Positions 1-8,392 of a DNA stretch of 64,000 nt are shown in pieces. Source of the stretch: Betaproteobacteria bacterium (GTDB taxonomy: Bacteria > Bdellovibrionota_B > Oligoflexia > Silvanigrellales > Silvanigrellaceae); contig VGHE01000002.1 in assembly GCA_016868315.1 (NCBI GenBank), positions 1-64,000 on the forward strand, given 5' to 3'. Below the pieces are notes generated by a model. That model worked only from the letters and a program-made list of their open reading frames with translations, did no database searches and was not told where the DNA came from. A program made the position numbers and the translations under genes. The first letter of the stretch is position 1; every line of letters begins with the position of its first letter.

Positions 1-1080
1 GAGCGTATTCCAGGCATTCCCACCGGGCGCGACGTCGATTGGCAGCCGCTGGTCGACTACCGCCGCAACGGCGTGAGCGAAACCACCATCCACGGCGCTG
101 TGGCCTGGGCCAGCGGCGGCAAGCTGGTGCACAGTTTTGGCGGTAACGTGCTTTGTTACGGCCGCAGCATGATGAAGCCCTTCATGCTCAAGCCTCTTGC
201 CAAGGTTCTTGCAGAAACCACGACCTGGGAACAAAAGGCAATTGCTGTTTCAAGCCACAATGGCGGCACCGAGCATGTGTCTGCGGCCATGAGCCTGCTC
301 GATTCCTCTGATTGGGGCTTGATGCAAACTCCTTTGGATGTTCCGCTGGTGCAGTTCGGCCGGCAGGTGCGCAGGCCGCGGCGCTGGTATCACCCCTGTT
401 CAGGCGAACACGCAGCTCTCCTGAAAGCCTTCAAGCTCATGGGCTGGGATAGGGTGGGATACACCCTGCCACATCATCCTTTCTTCGCGGCCTACATCGC
501 GGAGCTGCGCAATTCTCTTGGGCGCAACTGGAATCCGCTGCGCCTTGCGCGCGACGGGTGTGGTTTGCCAACGGTTTCAAACACCGTAACCGAACTTGCC
601 ATGCTCTATGCCGACCTCGCTAAACGCAGGAACAACGACTGGATCTGGGAAGCCATGACGCGCCATCCTGACCTTGTGGGCGGCTTCAATCGCCTCGATT
701 CCACCATTCTTAAGGCCTGTGAAGGCAAGGTGATTGCCAAAGAGGGAGCCGATGGTTTGCTCGGTCTTTCGGTTGTGCACCCCGAATTTCCAGATGGCTT
801 GGGTGTGGTCATCAAAATTGCGCACGGGTGGAATCCGCAGGCGACTTGGTATGTGGCGCGCGGAGTTTTGGGTGTACTGGGTTTTGATTTCCGCAATCCT
901 TATGCATTGCATCGGCAGAAGGCTTTCCTTGTGGAGGGCATTGTTCCGCCGGCATTCGAAAGCAAGTTGCGCGAGGTGAAGACCTGGGACGATTGGGATC
1001 CCAACCGCGACGTCTACGATTACGACTGGACCGCATTCGCCGACCATGAACCGCAGCCGAATCAGGAGAATGTGCGATGA
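1..1080 (+). CDS. Asparaginase II family protein (5' end missing)
   Basis: The reading frame is open from the first base of the window, so the true start lies to the left; the GTG at 73 is internal. The product resembles the asparaginase II family, amidohydrolases that release ammonia from asparagine or related amides. Family-like blocks are visible: a SMMKPF segment matching the usual SxxKP block, CSGEHAALL, DGCGLPTV and KEGADGLLGL. There is no sign of export. The stop overlaps the next gene by 4 bases (ATGA), so it is co-transcribed with the two dioxygenase subunit genes. That context suggests the enzyme may remove an amide or amino nitrogen within an aromatic-amine pathway rather than act in general asparagine use. 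Family assignment is fairly sure; the substrate is unknown. Confidence 0.8.
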   Translation, partial: ERIPGIPTGRDVDWQPLVDYRRNGVSETTIHGAVAWASGGKLVHSFGGNVLCYGRSMMKPFMLKPLAKVLAETTTWEQKAIAVSSHNGGTEHVSAAMSLLDSSDWGLMQTPLDVPLVQFGRQVRRPRRWYHPCSGEHAALLKAFKLMGWDRVGYTLPHHPFFAAYIAELRNSLGRNWNPLRLARDGCGLPTVSNTVTELAMLYADLAKRRNNDWIWEAMTRHPDLVGGFNRLDSTILKACEGKVIAKEGADGLLGLSVVHPEFPDGLGVVIKIAHGWNPQATWYVARGVLGVLGFDFRNPYALHRQKAFLVEGIVPPAFESKLREVKTWDDWDPNRDVYDYDWTAFADHEPQPNQENVR

Positions 1081-1976
1081 AAAACCAAAACAACACAGGC
1101 CGGCCAGGTTCGATTGTTGCCGGAGTGCTGGCACCGCATCCGCCACACCTCGTGTATGCGGAAAATCCTCCACAGAACGAACCACGCGCAGAGTGTGGAT
1201 GGGAAGAGCTACGCTGGGGCTATGAGCGCCTCCGCAAGAGTCTGAGCGGCGAGGATTTCGATGTCATCATTGTGCATACGCCACACTGGCGCACGGTGGT
1301 CGGGCATCATTTGCTTGCAGTTCCGCATTTCAAAGGGCTCTCCGTTGACCCGGTTTTTCCGCATCTGTTCCGCTACAACTACGACCTCAAGGTCGACGTT
1401 GAGCTTGCAGAAATCATTGCAGCAGAGGGTGAGTCAGCAGGGCTGCAAACCTCACTCATGCGTAATCCAAAATTCCGAGTGGATTATGGCACCATTATTA
1501 GCTGCCACCTTTCGCACCCCACTTGGAACAAACCGATTGTTTCGATTTCCTCTAACGCATCGGCCGACTACTTCAGCACCGATGTCGGCCAACGAGAGAT
1601 GATTGCGCTTGGCCATGCCACCCGTGCCGCCATCGAAAAATCGGGGCGACGTGCACTTCTGCTTGCGTCGTGTTCCCTTTCACACCGGCACTTCACCGAA
1701 GAGCCGCAGGTTCCCGAGGATATGACTTACGAGCACATTTACAATCACAATCAGTACCTGTGGGACATGCGCATGCTCAAGATGATGCGCGCGGGCGAAA
1801 GCCGGCGAGTGATTGCCGAAATGCCTGATTTCACCGACCAGGCCATTTCCGAAACCCGTGCGGGCTGTTTGACCTGGTTACTTGCCGCCATGAATTTCCC
1901 AACCACACCGGCAACCGTGCATGCTTACGGCACCGTTATTGGCACCGGCAATGCTGTTGTTGAATGGAGAATGTGA
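1077..1976 (+). CDS. LigB-type extradiol dioxygenase, catalytic subunit (2-aminophenol 1,6-dioxygenase beta-like)
   Basis: Class III extradiol ring-cleavage dioxygenase of the LigB superfamily, 299 residues, predicted cytoplasmic and non-haem Fe(II)-dependent. His21 in APHPPHL, His70 in HTPHW and Glu259 in ISETRAG are placed as expected for the iron ligands of 2-aminophenol 1,6-dioxygenase beta subunits. A further His-rich block, SCSLSHRHF, fits the second-sphere histidine region. The start overlaps the preceding stop (ATGA) and the next gene follows within 4 bases, so the three genes are translated together. The likely reaction opens the ring of an ortho-aminophenol or catechol to a semialdehyde. 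The exact substrate cannot be read from sequence, and related LigB enzymes act on protocatechuate or homoprotocatechuate. Confidence 0.8.
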   Translation: MKNQNNTGRPGSIVAGVLAPHPPHLVYAENPPQNEPRAECGWEELRWGYERLRKSLSGEDFDVIIVHTPHWRTVVGHHLLAVPHFKGLSVDPVFPHLFRYNYDLKVDVELAEIIAAEGESAGLQTSLMRNPKFRVDYGTIISCHLSHPTWNKPIVSISSNASADYFSTDVGQREMIALGHATRAAIEKSGRRALLLASCSLSHRHFTEEPQVPEDMTYEHIYNHNQYLWDMRMLKMMRAGESRRVIAEMPDFTDQAISETRAGCLTWLLAAMNFPTTPATVHAYGTVIGTGNAVVEWRM

Positions 1977-1980
1977 AGCA

Positions 1981-2955
1981 ATGACAACACCAAAAGAAAA
2001 ACAACAACCGCAGATTGGTTTTGTTGCAGGCTTCATTGTGCCTGGCATGCCGCAGCCTCTCCTTGCGCCAGAAAAATCTCCGGGCTGGGGGCGTGTTCGT
2101 GCTGCGTTTGAGGTTCTTAGGGAACGCCTCGACGCGCTCAAGCCCGATGTTCTGGTGATTTATTCCACCCAGTGGCCCAGCGTTTTGGGACATCAAATTC
2201 AGGCTGATGCACGCCCCCAGGGTGTGCATGTGGATCACGAATTCCACGATCTCGGAACCATGGAATACAACTTCCCTGTGCATGTGCCCTATGCTGATGC
2301 CTACATTGCCTCGGGAAAAGAGCGTGGCCTTCACATGCGCCGAGTGTGCTTCAAAGGCTTTCCTATTGACACCGGGTCGTTGGTTGCCTTGGGGCTTTTG
2401 AATCCCGATAACCACGTTCCGTGCACGCTTGTTTCGAGCAACATGTACGCCGACCGTGCTGAAACAATTGTGCTCGGCAAGGCCGCTCGCGATGCTGCTC
2501 AAAAGCAAAAGCTCCGCGCTGTTGCAATTGCCTCAACCGCTCTTTCAAACCGTCTTTGGACAAAACCCATCGATCCCACAGAAGATGCTATCTCCTCGCA
2601 AAAGGACGATGAATGGAACCGCAAGTTGCTTGAAATCCTTGCACAGGGTCGCCTCGAAGATGTGGCACAGCTGGCGCGCCAGTTTGCTCGCGAGGCGCAT
2701 GCCGATTCCAAGCTCAAGGCTATCTGGTGGCTCTCAGCTGCTTTGGGGAGCAGCAACGATTTTCGCGGTGAAGTGCTTGCCTACGAAGCTCTCCATGGAA
2801 CCGGTGCAGCCGTGGTTGAACTGCGGCCTGGGGGTGTAAGTCGCGGCGAGCAGGAATTCGATGAAGATGATGTTGAATTCTTTCGCGGAGAGCGCTCGGT
2901 GCTCAGTCCTTCTTCTCCGGGCTCGAAGACTCCTGAGAAGGCTCGGCCTTCATAA
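1981..2955 (+). CDS. LigB-like non-catalytic dioxygenase subunit (2-aminophenol 1,6-dioxygenase alpha-like)
   Basis: Paralogue of the preceding subunit, 324 residues from ATG 1981. An in-frame ATG at 1921 lies deep inside the previous gene and is less likely. The LigB fold pattern is kept (VPGMPQPLL, VIYSTQWP, FPIDTGSLVALGLLNP), but the histidines that bind iron in the partner are replaced (VPGMPQ for APHPPH, STQWP for HTPHW). This is the relation known between alpha (structural) and beta (catalytic) subunits of 2-aminophenol 1,6-dioxygenase. The C-terminal 35 or so residues are acidic then Ser/Pro-rich and extend past the usual domain. The last 53 bases overlap the convergent gene at 2903-3490. 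Confidence 0.75.
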   Translation: MTTPKEKQQPQIGFVAGFIVPGMPQPLLAPEKSPGWGRVRAAFEVLRERLDALKPDVLVIYSTQWPSVLGHQIQADARPQGVHVDHEFHDLGTMEYNFPVHVPYADAYIASGKERGLHMRRVCFKGFPIDTGSLVALGLLNPDNHVPCTLVSSNMYADRAETIVLGKAARDAAQKQKLRAVAIASTALSNRLWTKPIDPTEDAISSQKDDEWNRKLLEILAQGRLEDVAQLARQFAREAHADSKLKAIWWLSAALGSSNDFRGEVLAYEALHGTGAAVVELRPGGVSRGEQEFDEDDVEFFRGERSVLSPSSPGSKTPEKARPS

Positions 2956-3490
2956 GTGCGAAGGGGTAGGTGATCTCCACTGTTTCTTCGCCCGGCAGGA
3001 TTGGAAAACGCCAGGTTTTGATTTTTTCAGCCAGGCATTTGCCGAGTTTCTCGTTTTTGTAGGTCGAGCGATCGGCGACATACTTCGCCGAAGAAACTTT
3101 TCCATCCAGTTCAATCTCAAATCTCACATAGACTTTACCTTCGACCTGGGAATCCGCACCCACCACGGAGAGGATACAGCTTTCGGTGTCTTCGCGGTTG
3201 CGGCTGAATACTTGCGAGATTTCGTCACGGTTCAAGGGTGTGGTGCGGCGCTCTGTGGCCTTTAAAGGGCGCGTGGTGCCGTCTGCGAGTTCACAGAGGT
3301 ATTCGGCCTCGCGCTTGAGCTGAACGTAGTTCAGGCACTCTTCAGGGTTGATTTGTGCAGGTTTGACGGCTGGTGCATCAATGGTTGCTGTGCCTTCGTT
3401 CTCGTTGAGGCCATCCGAAACGCATCCCGAGAACAGCAGTACGCCTGCACCAAGAGCCATCCAGCATTTCATGCGCTTCGTTCTCAGCAT
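2903..3490 (-). CDS. Lipoprotein with AgmX/PglI (TonB-like) C-terminal domain
   Basis: 195-residue predicted lipoprotein. A hydrophobic signal ends in LLFSGC, with Cys at about residue 23. The C-terminal half (about 105-185) reads like the AgmX/PglI or TonB-C fold: a VRFEIELDGKV strand, a KCLAEKIKTWRFP helix and a VEITYPFAL strand. Such domains occur in gliding or energy-transducing proteins of delta-type bacteria, but there is no transmembrane energy-coupling helix here, so it is probably a periplasmic, membrane-anchored scaffold. The start has only a weak ribosome site; a second ATG at 3472 would also give a valid signal. It sits 11 bases behind the lipase gene and is likely in its operon. 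The 3' end overlaps the convergent dioxygenase gene by 53 bases. Confidence 0.6.
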   Translation of the reverse strand: MLRTKRMKCWMALGAGVLLFSGCVSDGLNENEGTATIDAPAVKPAQINPEECLNYVQLKREAEYLCELADGTTRPLKATERRTTPLNRDEISQVFSRNREDTESCILSVVGADSQVEGKVYVRFEIELDGKVSSAKYVADRSTYKNEKLGKCLAEKIKTWRFPILPGEETVEITYPFALMKAEPSQESSSPEKKD

Positions 3491-3501
3491 GATTCAACCC
3501 G

Positions 3502-4740
3502 TCATTCTACAAAGTCAGTGAAACGATTGAAGGCTGGAGCCTTCGGGGGATTGAGTTGACAATGGCTCGCAAAGGGAATGTGGTCAAAGAGCATCCGCCA
3601 ATTTGCAAACACAGCCTGCGGCACGTTGCGGCCTTGGGTGCGCTCAAAAACAGTTTTCCAGTAGGAGACATCTTCTTCTTCGGCGTAGACACGCGGTTCA
3701 CTCAGACCTCCGCGTCCATTCTGAATCAGCACCTTTCCGACGTGCTTGTATTGCAGAGCTTCGAAAACCGTACGCACGGCTTCCTGTGAGCCTCCAGGGA
3801 AAACTCGGCTGAAAGCATCCGCTGCAACAGGTGGGGGCGGCAAACGGGGAACGATGTCTTCGTTGTTTACGAAACGCCAAATGCGGTTCGGCAGAACCTT
3901 TTCTACGAATTTGGCGTAGGTCTCATCGCCGAGGCGTGGAATAGCAAAAATGTAGATTTGGTCAACGGGCAGACCCATCTGCGCAAGGCGCACTGCACTC
4001 ATGACGGCTTGCGCTCCACCCATGCTGTGACCTGTGAGAAGAATTGGTTTGCCGCCCGCAGAATGTTTTTGAACGAGTTCTACGAGCCTTGCCCAGCTGC
4101 GGTCGAGAACATTGAGAAAACCGATATGAACCTGACCCGGAATGCCACGCATGGTTTCGGGCTTGCTCGCGAAGGTGAGGTCGGTCAGATAATCGACCCA
4201 TTCGGAAGTCCCTGCGAAACTCACCACGGTGTAACTTTCGTTCGAGCCTACGAAGGCCTGAAAGCCACTGCTCTGTTCGTTGATGAGGTCAACATTGTTG
4301 AAACCCACCTTGCTCAAATGATAAAGAGCATCATCGCCTTTGCGATAGGCTTGTACGCTCAGCCACGAGAGCCAGTAAGCATTCTTAGCGTTGAACTCTT
4401 GCACACCAGGGGTGATCTCAAGCTCCGAACCCCGCGGGCTTGTGCAGCGTCTCGGATCCCAATGCAGCCTCCAGCGGCGCTTGCGTGCTCCTTCATCGCC
4501 CACCATCGTGGAGTCTTTGAGGCTCCCATCGAGGTAATTGAGGCCGGAATCGTATTTCGGATTTTTTTTGTTGAAGAACCAAAGCAGACGTGACTCTGCA
4601 GTCTGAGCAGAGGGCTTTGGATCTTGAGTGCCACACGCAGTAAGCATAAAAGAAACACCGGTGAGGCATGCTCCCGGAAGGCAGACGCGCGGCAGAAATA
4701 AGCACCAGCGTGAAAACGGCGTTGTGCGCCTCGCCAGCAT
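3502..4740 (-). CDS. Class 3 (fungal-type) lipase lipoprotein
   Basis: 412 residues from ATG 4740, chosen over an upstream ATG because GGAGGG lies at the right distance and the protein then begins with a lipoprotein signal ending FMLTAC. The second half has the Lipase_3 alpha/beta-hydrolase core: nucleophile elbow TGHSMGGA (Ser239), an oxyanion region around YTVVSFAGTSEW, and NEDIVPRLPP, where the catalytic Asp and following proline loop usually lie. It should hydrolyse acylglycerols or phospholipids from the cell envelope or surface. It is followed by the AgmX-like lipoprotein gene 11 bases downstream. The first 100 residues after the signal are not recognised. Lipid class and localisation (inner or outer membrane) are not decided by the sequence. 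Confidence 0.8.
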   Translation of the reverse strand: MLARRTTPFSRWCLFLPRVCLPGACLTGVSFMLTACGTQDPKPSAQTAESRLLWFFNKKNPKYDSGLNYLDGSLKDSTMVGDEGARKRRWRLHWDPRRCTSPRGSELEITPGVQEFNAKNAYWLSWLSVQAYRKGDDALYHLSKVGFNNVDLINEQSSGFQAFVGSNESYTVVSFAGTSEWVDYLTDLTFASKPETMRGIPGQVHIGFLNVLDRSWARLVELVQKHSAGGKPILLTGHSMGGAQAVMSAVRLAQMGLPVDQIYIFAIPRLGDETYAKFVEKVLPNRIWRFVNNEDIVPRLPPPPVAADAFSRVFPGGSQEAVRTVFEALQYKHVGKVLIQNGRGGLSEPRVYAEEEDVSYWKTVFERTQGRNVPQAVFANWRMLFDHIPFASHCQLNPPKAPAFNRFTDFVE

Positions 4741-4824
4741 GCGGTTCCCTCCATGGAATCGAGCGTAGAAAATTTCAATTTGTCTGAAAGCGTAACAGTT
4801 TGAAAATATCAATGTCAGTGAGTG

Positions 4825-4856
4825 CCCGTCAACGGCATCTCCAGAACGTTGACGGG
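4825..4856 (-). terminator. Hairpin after the five-lipoprotein operon
   Basis: A 10-bp perfect inverted repeat (CCCGTCAACG / CGTTGACGGG, 12-base loop) lies just after the stop codon of the last operon gene. No U-run follows in the minus direction, so it could be a weak terminator or a 3' stabilising stem. Confidence 0.45.
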
Positions 4857-4860
4857 GTGT

Positions 4861-5913
4861 TTATTTGGCTAGGCTGCTCTTTAGTTCAGCAAGCTGCTTA
4901 TCCACGGCGGCGTATTGTGCATCCATTTGTGCGAGTTTTTGGCGTTTTTCAAGAACTTCTTGAGCGATAGTTGCGACCTGAGCACTGAGCTCGTCGTAGC
5001 GAGCCTGTTTGTCTTTTGCGCCAGGGCAATCGAAGTTTGCAGCGGTGGCGCGCTGCTGTTGCAGTCCAATGATACCTTTCACCGCAGCATCAAGCAGCGT
5101 TCCAACGCCGGGTACCAAAGTATTTACGACCGCTCCGGCAACTGAGCTGATGAGTTTCATCCATCCGGCGTTGCGCTGCGCAGCGGCGATACGGTCGGCT
5201 TCGTCGAGAACACAGGTCGTGGCAATCGCGTTCATCGATTCAATGGTGTCTTTCATCTCGTTGAAAAGCGCATACATGTTACCTTCGGCCTGGTACATGC
5301 CACTTAGGATTTCAACCTCTGCTTTGGCACGTGTGTTGGTGTAGGTCAGGGGTGATGTGATTTGCAGAGCGTAGCTGCATCCACCCGCACCTGTCGACGA
5401 GTTGCTCGCACTCACACAGGGATTGATAACGTAATAGAAGTTGCCGCTGCGTGCGCCGTAGTCGTTGATTTGGGGTGTGCTCGCGTTAATCGAAATGGCT
5501 TCGCAACTCGAGCCCTCAGTGCGCATGCGCTCGAACGACTCTTTGGCAATGCGCGTGTACTCAGGGTCTGATTTGGCGACCGATGAGAGCTCTTTGAGCC
5601 CATTTCCATAAACCAATTTGAAGCTCGCCGCGCAGCGCCAGACTTCGGCGTAATCAGCACCGTTAAGAGTCATGGTGAGCGAAGGATAGGCGCCCTTGGC
5701 GATACCTGTCTGTTCGCGTGTTTCCACCGAGGCTGTAGCATTCGCCTTGCGCGGATCCATTTTCACCGCCGCACCACTGGGCGCGAGGTTACTTGATTTT
5801 CGAGTTGGCGGAGGCGTGTCCACGCACGCAACCAGGAGAACAGCTGCTGCTACCGCAACCCATCCTGTGCGCAAGCTCAAACCGACACTGCGTTGGTTGA
5901 TTGCTATTTTCAT
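4861..5913 (-). CDS. Tandem-paralogue lipoprotein, third copy (unknown function)
   Basis: 350-residue predicted lipoprotein (signal ending LLVAC). Not recognised as a known family, but it shares a plan with the two genes upstream. There is an ADYAEVWRC block, a YYVINPC block, then a Cys about 18 residues before a Gly/Val-rich hydrophobic stretch (about 252-287) that looks able to insert into a membrane. Next comes a DCPGAK motif, and a C-terminal coiled coil of about 55 residues. GGAGAA precedes the ATG, and the start overlaps the previous stop in TGATG, so translation is coupled. It is the last gene of the operon. Function unknown; a membrane-associated envelope complex is an inference. Confidence 0.75.
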   Translation of the reverse strand: MKIAINQRSVGLSLRTGWVAVAAAVLLVACVDTPPPTRKSSNLAPSGAAVKMDPRKANATASVETREQTGIAKGAYPSLTMTLNGADYAEVWRCAASFKLVYGNGLKELSSVAKSDPEYTRIAKESFERMRTEGSSCEAISINASTPQINDYGARSGNFYYVINPCVSASNSSTGAGGCSYALQITSPLTYTNTRAKAEVEILSGMYQAEGNMYALFNEMKDTIESMNAIATTCVLDEADRIAAAQRNAGWMKLISSVAGAVVNTLVPGVGTLLDAAVKGIIGLQQQRATAANFDCPGAKDKQARYDELSAQVATIAQEVLEKRQKLAQMDAQYAAVDKQLAELKSSLAK

Positions 5914-6980
5914 CAGGGTTCTCCATAGATTTTAAGGCGTTCGTTGTAATCTTTCGATTCAACCTCGAGCTGCTCTTTAAGCTGCTTCATGCGTGCCATA
6001 CTGAGGTCTGCACCCGGGCAAAACTCTGGTGGAAGATAATCTTCGGAGCGTGCAGTAATCTCGTTAAAGATACCCGAGAAACCGCTCAGACCTCCAAGAA
6101 TAGATTTTGCGAGTCCATCAGAGAGTAGCTTGGCTCCCAGGTCGATCCCAACTCCAATGATCTTGCCCAGTGCCTCGCGCCTGTAGCGAGATGCCTTGGT
6201 TGCACCGCGCTGCTTTTCGCAATCTGAAATCTGCCCGTCTGTGAGCTTCGCAAGGTAAACAAACTCGCGCCCCATGGCGTCGACCTTATCCCGCTGTGCG
6301 CGCATTTTTTCCTTGGCTTCGAAAGCGAGATTTTTCTCTACGTTTGTATGTCCTCTGAGCTCAGTGGTCTTGCCGACCTGGCGTGTACAGCCATTCGAGA
6401 GGAACTCGGGATCACTTGAAGAGAGGCGACTCTTTTCAACACAGGCGCGCGCTACATAAACGTAATCACCAGTGTTGGCGTAGAAGTCGATCACTTTGTC
6501 ATTCGAAGTACCTGTGGTGATGTAAGCACAAAAGGGGTTGCTGGCTATTTTCTGCCAAAAGTCTTTGCTTTGGTATATGGCGTCTGCCTGCTTTGTGTTG
6601 GAGGCTCCAATTTCGATGTTGCCTAATTCACCGAGGTCTGCGTTTGAGCGGCAACGCAACACCTGAATGTAGTCGGCCTGAGGTGGGAAAGAAAAGCTTA
6701 CGATTGGGAAGCGATTGCGACCGTAATTGAAGAATGCCGCACCAAGCATGTTGAGCCGCATGCCTGCACCATCAAGCGCTTCCAGTGATATAGAACTCTT
6801 TACACTTCCAACGCTTGCGTCAGCTGCATTGGCAGCAGTTGGTTCGGAAGCACCCTTCTTTGCAGACGTCTGCGGCCTTGAAGCAGGTTGGGAGCATCCG
6901 GTAATCCCTGTAGACAAGGCTGCAGCACTGACGAGCGCAAAACAACTGATGCGCATCGGAGTGGAGAGTCTCTTACTCAT
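5913..6980 (-). CDS. Tandem-paralogue lipoprotein, second copy (unknown function)
   Basis: 355 residues with a lipoprotein signal ending STGITGC. It shares with its neighbours an ADYIQVLRC block, a DYVYVARAC block, a Cys 17 residues before a Gly/Leu-rich hydrophobic stretch (about 271-308), an FCPGAD motif and a helical C-terminal tail. The pattern of paired cysteines suggests disulfides and therefore a periplasmic or surface location. It overlaps the gene before it by 4 bases (ATGA) and the gene after it by one base. GGGAG lies 7 bases before the ATG. No known family is recognised; the similarity to its neighbours is by motif order rather than by close identity. Confidence 0.75.
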   Translation of the reverse strand: MSKRLSTPMRISCFALVSAAALSTGITGCSQPASRPQTSAKKGASEPTAANAADASVGSVKSSISLEALDGAGMRLNMLGAAFFNYGRNRFPIVSFSFPPQADYIQVLRCRSNADLGELGNIEIGASNTKQADAIYQSKDFWQKIASNPFCAYITTGTSNDKVIDFYANTGDYVYVARACVEKSRLSSSDPEFLSNGCTRQVGKTTELRGHTNVEKNLAFEAKEKMRAQRDKVDAMGREFVYLAKLTDGQISDCEKQRGATKASRYRREALGKIIGVGIDLGAKLLSDGLAKSILGGLSGFSGIFNEITARSEDYLPPEFCPGADLSMARMKQLKEQLEVESKDYNERLKIYGEP

Positions 6981-8392
6981 GGCTTGTCTCCCAGTTTGGC
7001 ACGCACGCTTTGAGCTCTCGCTTGAAGCTGGATAATGGCGCGTGATGTTTCCTCTTCAGCCAACTTGATAGTTTCCTCGAGTTTGGCTCCCAGTCCTTCA
7101 ACGCAAATACCCTCAAGTGCAACGCGGCGGTCAGCACTAGTGAGGTCGAAGATCGCATCGGCCAGCGAAGGCAGCGCATCTGTAATTGTGTCCCAGGGGA
7201 TTGGGTTTCCTGAAGCACCAGATTGAGAGAGCTTTTGAACTGCTTTGTCGGCGGCACCGCCTGGTTTGGAGGTGTCGGCTTTAGGATCTTTGGATGCCGG
7301 ACCCACCGGCGCTGTGACACCCTCGGTGACCGGTTCGCCGGCGTAGGACGTCAGTTTGAGATTCTTTTCACGCGAGATCATCCTAAGTGCCTCGGCCTTT
7401 TTCTTAAGGGCTTCACGCATCACACTGAGGACTTTGGGAATGTGTTTGGCATCTTGTGCCACAATTATTCTGCGGTCAGCGCTGCTGCCCGAGAATGCAA
7501 GTTCCTGGCTGGAAGAAAGCGCATAGATCGGAGGCTCCAGTGCTCCTCCACTTCCCGAACCGCCGCTCGATCCGCCGCTCGAACCGCCGCTCGAACCGCC
7601 GCTCGATCCACCGCTCGATCCACCGCTCGATCCACCGCTCGAACCGCCGCTCGAGTCCGACGCTTTCGCCGGTGGCTTCTCGGTGAGTTTTTTGCCAATT
7701 GCACCGACGATTCCCCCACCCAAGCGGGAAATAGAACCCACCAATGCGCGTTCAGCTTCGAGCAGGTTCTTGGCGCCTTCAGTTGCCGGTTTGCATTTTT
7801 CAGCGCGCTCCTCGCGCAGCTTCAAGACTTGCTTAAGCCTTTTGTCGAGCTCCTTCACGTCGCGTTCAATCGCCTCAAACTCTTCTTGAAGAAGAGTTTT
7901 GTCTTTGTTGGCAGAGGCCCACTGTGTGTATTCCTGGCTGTACCATGAACCACAGTTGCTTGAACCTTTGGAGCGCGTCGGATTCACGCATGCACGCAGC
8001 TGCACCACAACGCGCGAGCCATCGGGCGCGTTGGCCAGAGTCCCTTTGCTTTCGAAGATGTTCTTACTCTCGGTGCACGCGCCCGTTGCTTCCACGCAAG
8101 TCTTTGCCTCGATGTAATCCGTAGAACCGGAATAGCGGAAATCGAGAACGGGTTGAAGTGTTCCTCCCGTGCGTGGATCGGCATACTGGCCAACGACAAT
8201 ATCGGAAATGCGCAGCTGTGCCGCGTCAACCGATGGGAGCGCTGGGACTGTATCCAGGTTGAGCGCTGCGCTCGAAGTTGGACGACTTGGTGCGGCAGGA
8301 TTGCTGAAGCAGCCCTGCAGTCCAGGTGTCATGAGCACGACCGTTAGAAGGGTGCCTGGAAAATGTAGTCTTGAAAAATTTCTCAGTTTCAT
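6977..8392 (-). CDS. Tandem-paralogue lipoprotein with Ser-Gly repeat tract (first copy)
   Basis: 471 residues, lipoprotein signal ending GLQGC. The N-terminal part has the same blocks as the two following genes (TDYIEAKTC, SRVVVQLRAC), then an acidic/basic helical stretch (about 160-210) and a Cys 17 residues before a hydrophobic Gly-rich segment (GGGIVGAIG). Here the segment is followed by eight SSGG repeats (bases 7559-7654) acting as a flexible linker, then a second half of about 170 residues with a helical C-terminus. The start overlaps the vWA lipoprotein stop by 4 bases. The repeat tract is prone to length change by slippage. No known family is recognised. Confidence 0.75.
   Translation of the reverse strand: MKLRNFSRLHFPGTLLTVVLMTPGLQGCFSNPAAPSRPTSSAALNLDTVPALPSVDAAQLRISDIVVGQYADPRTGGTLQPVLDFRYSGSTDYIEAKTCVEATGACTESKNIFESKGTLANAPDGSRVVVQLRACVNPTRSKGSSNCGSWYSQEYTQWASANKDKTLLQEEFEAIERDVKELDKRLKQVLKLREERAEKCKPATEGAKNLLEAERALVGSISRLGGGIVGAIGKKLTEKPPAKASDSSGGSSGGSSGGSSGGSSGGSSGGSSGGSSGGSGSGGALEPPIYALSSSQELAFSGSSADRRIIVAQDAKHIPKVLSVMREALKKKAEALRMISREKNLKLTSYAGEPVTEGVTAPVGPASKDPKADTSKPGGAADKAVQKLSQSGASGNPIPWDTITDALPSLADAIFDLTSADRRVALEGICVEGLGAKLEETIKLAEEETSRAIIQLQARAQSVRAKLGDKP
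7559..7654 (-). repeat. 12-bp tandem repeat, eight units, encoding SSGG
   Basis: Eight near-identical 12-base units (plus strand WCCRCCGCTCGA) run without interruption from 7559 to 7654 and encode (SSGG)8 on the minus strand. Units differ only at the first and fourth bases (A/T and G/A), all silent for Ser or Gly. The unit length is a multiple of three, so gain or loss of units keeps the frame and changes only the linker length. Confidence 0.95.

Noticed and set aside
4541-4570. A small stem followed by eight T inside the lipase gene (plus direction).
   Set aside because: The stem is only 6 bp with a G-U pair and it is antisense to the gene; too weak to call a terminator.
7223-7948. A 241-codon plus-strand frame with an Arg/Ser/Ala repeat.
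   Set aside because: It is the antisense reading of the SSGG repeat gene; the minus frame has a lipobox, operon overlaps and family motifs, and the plus frame has none.
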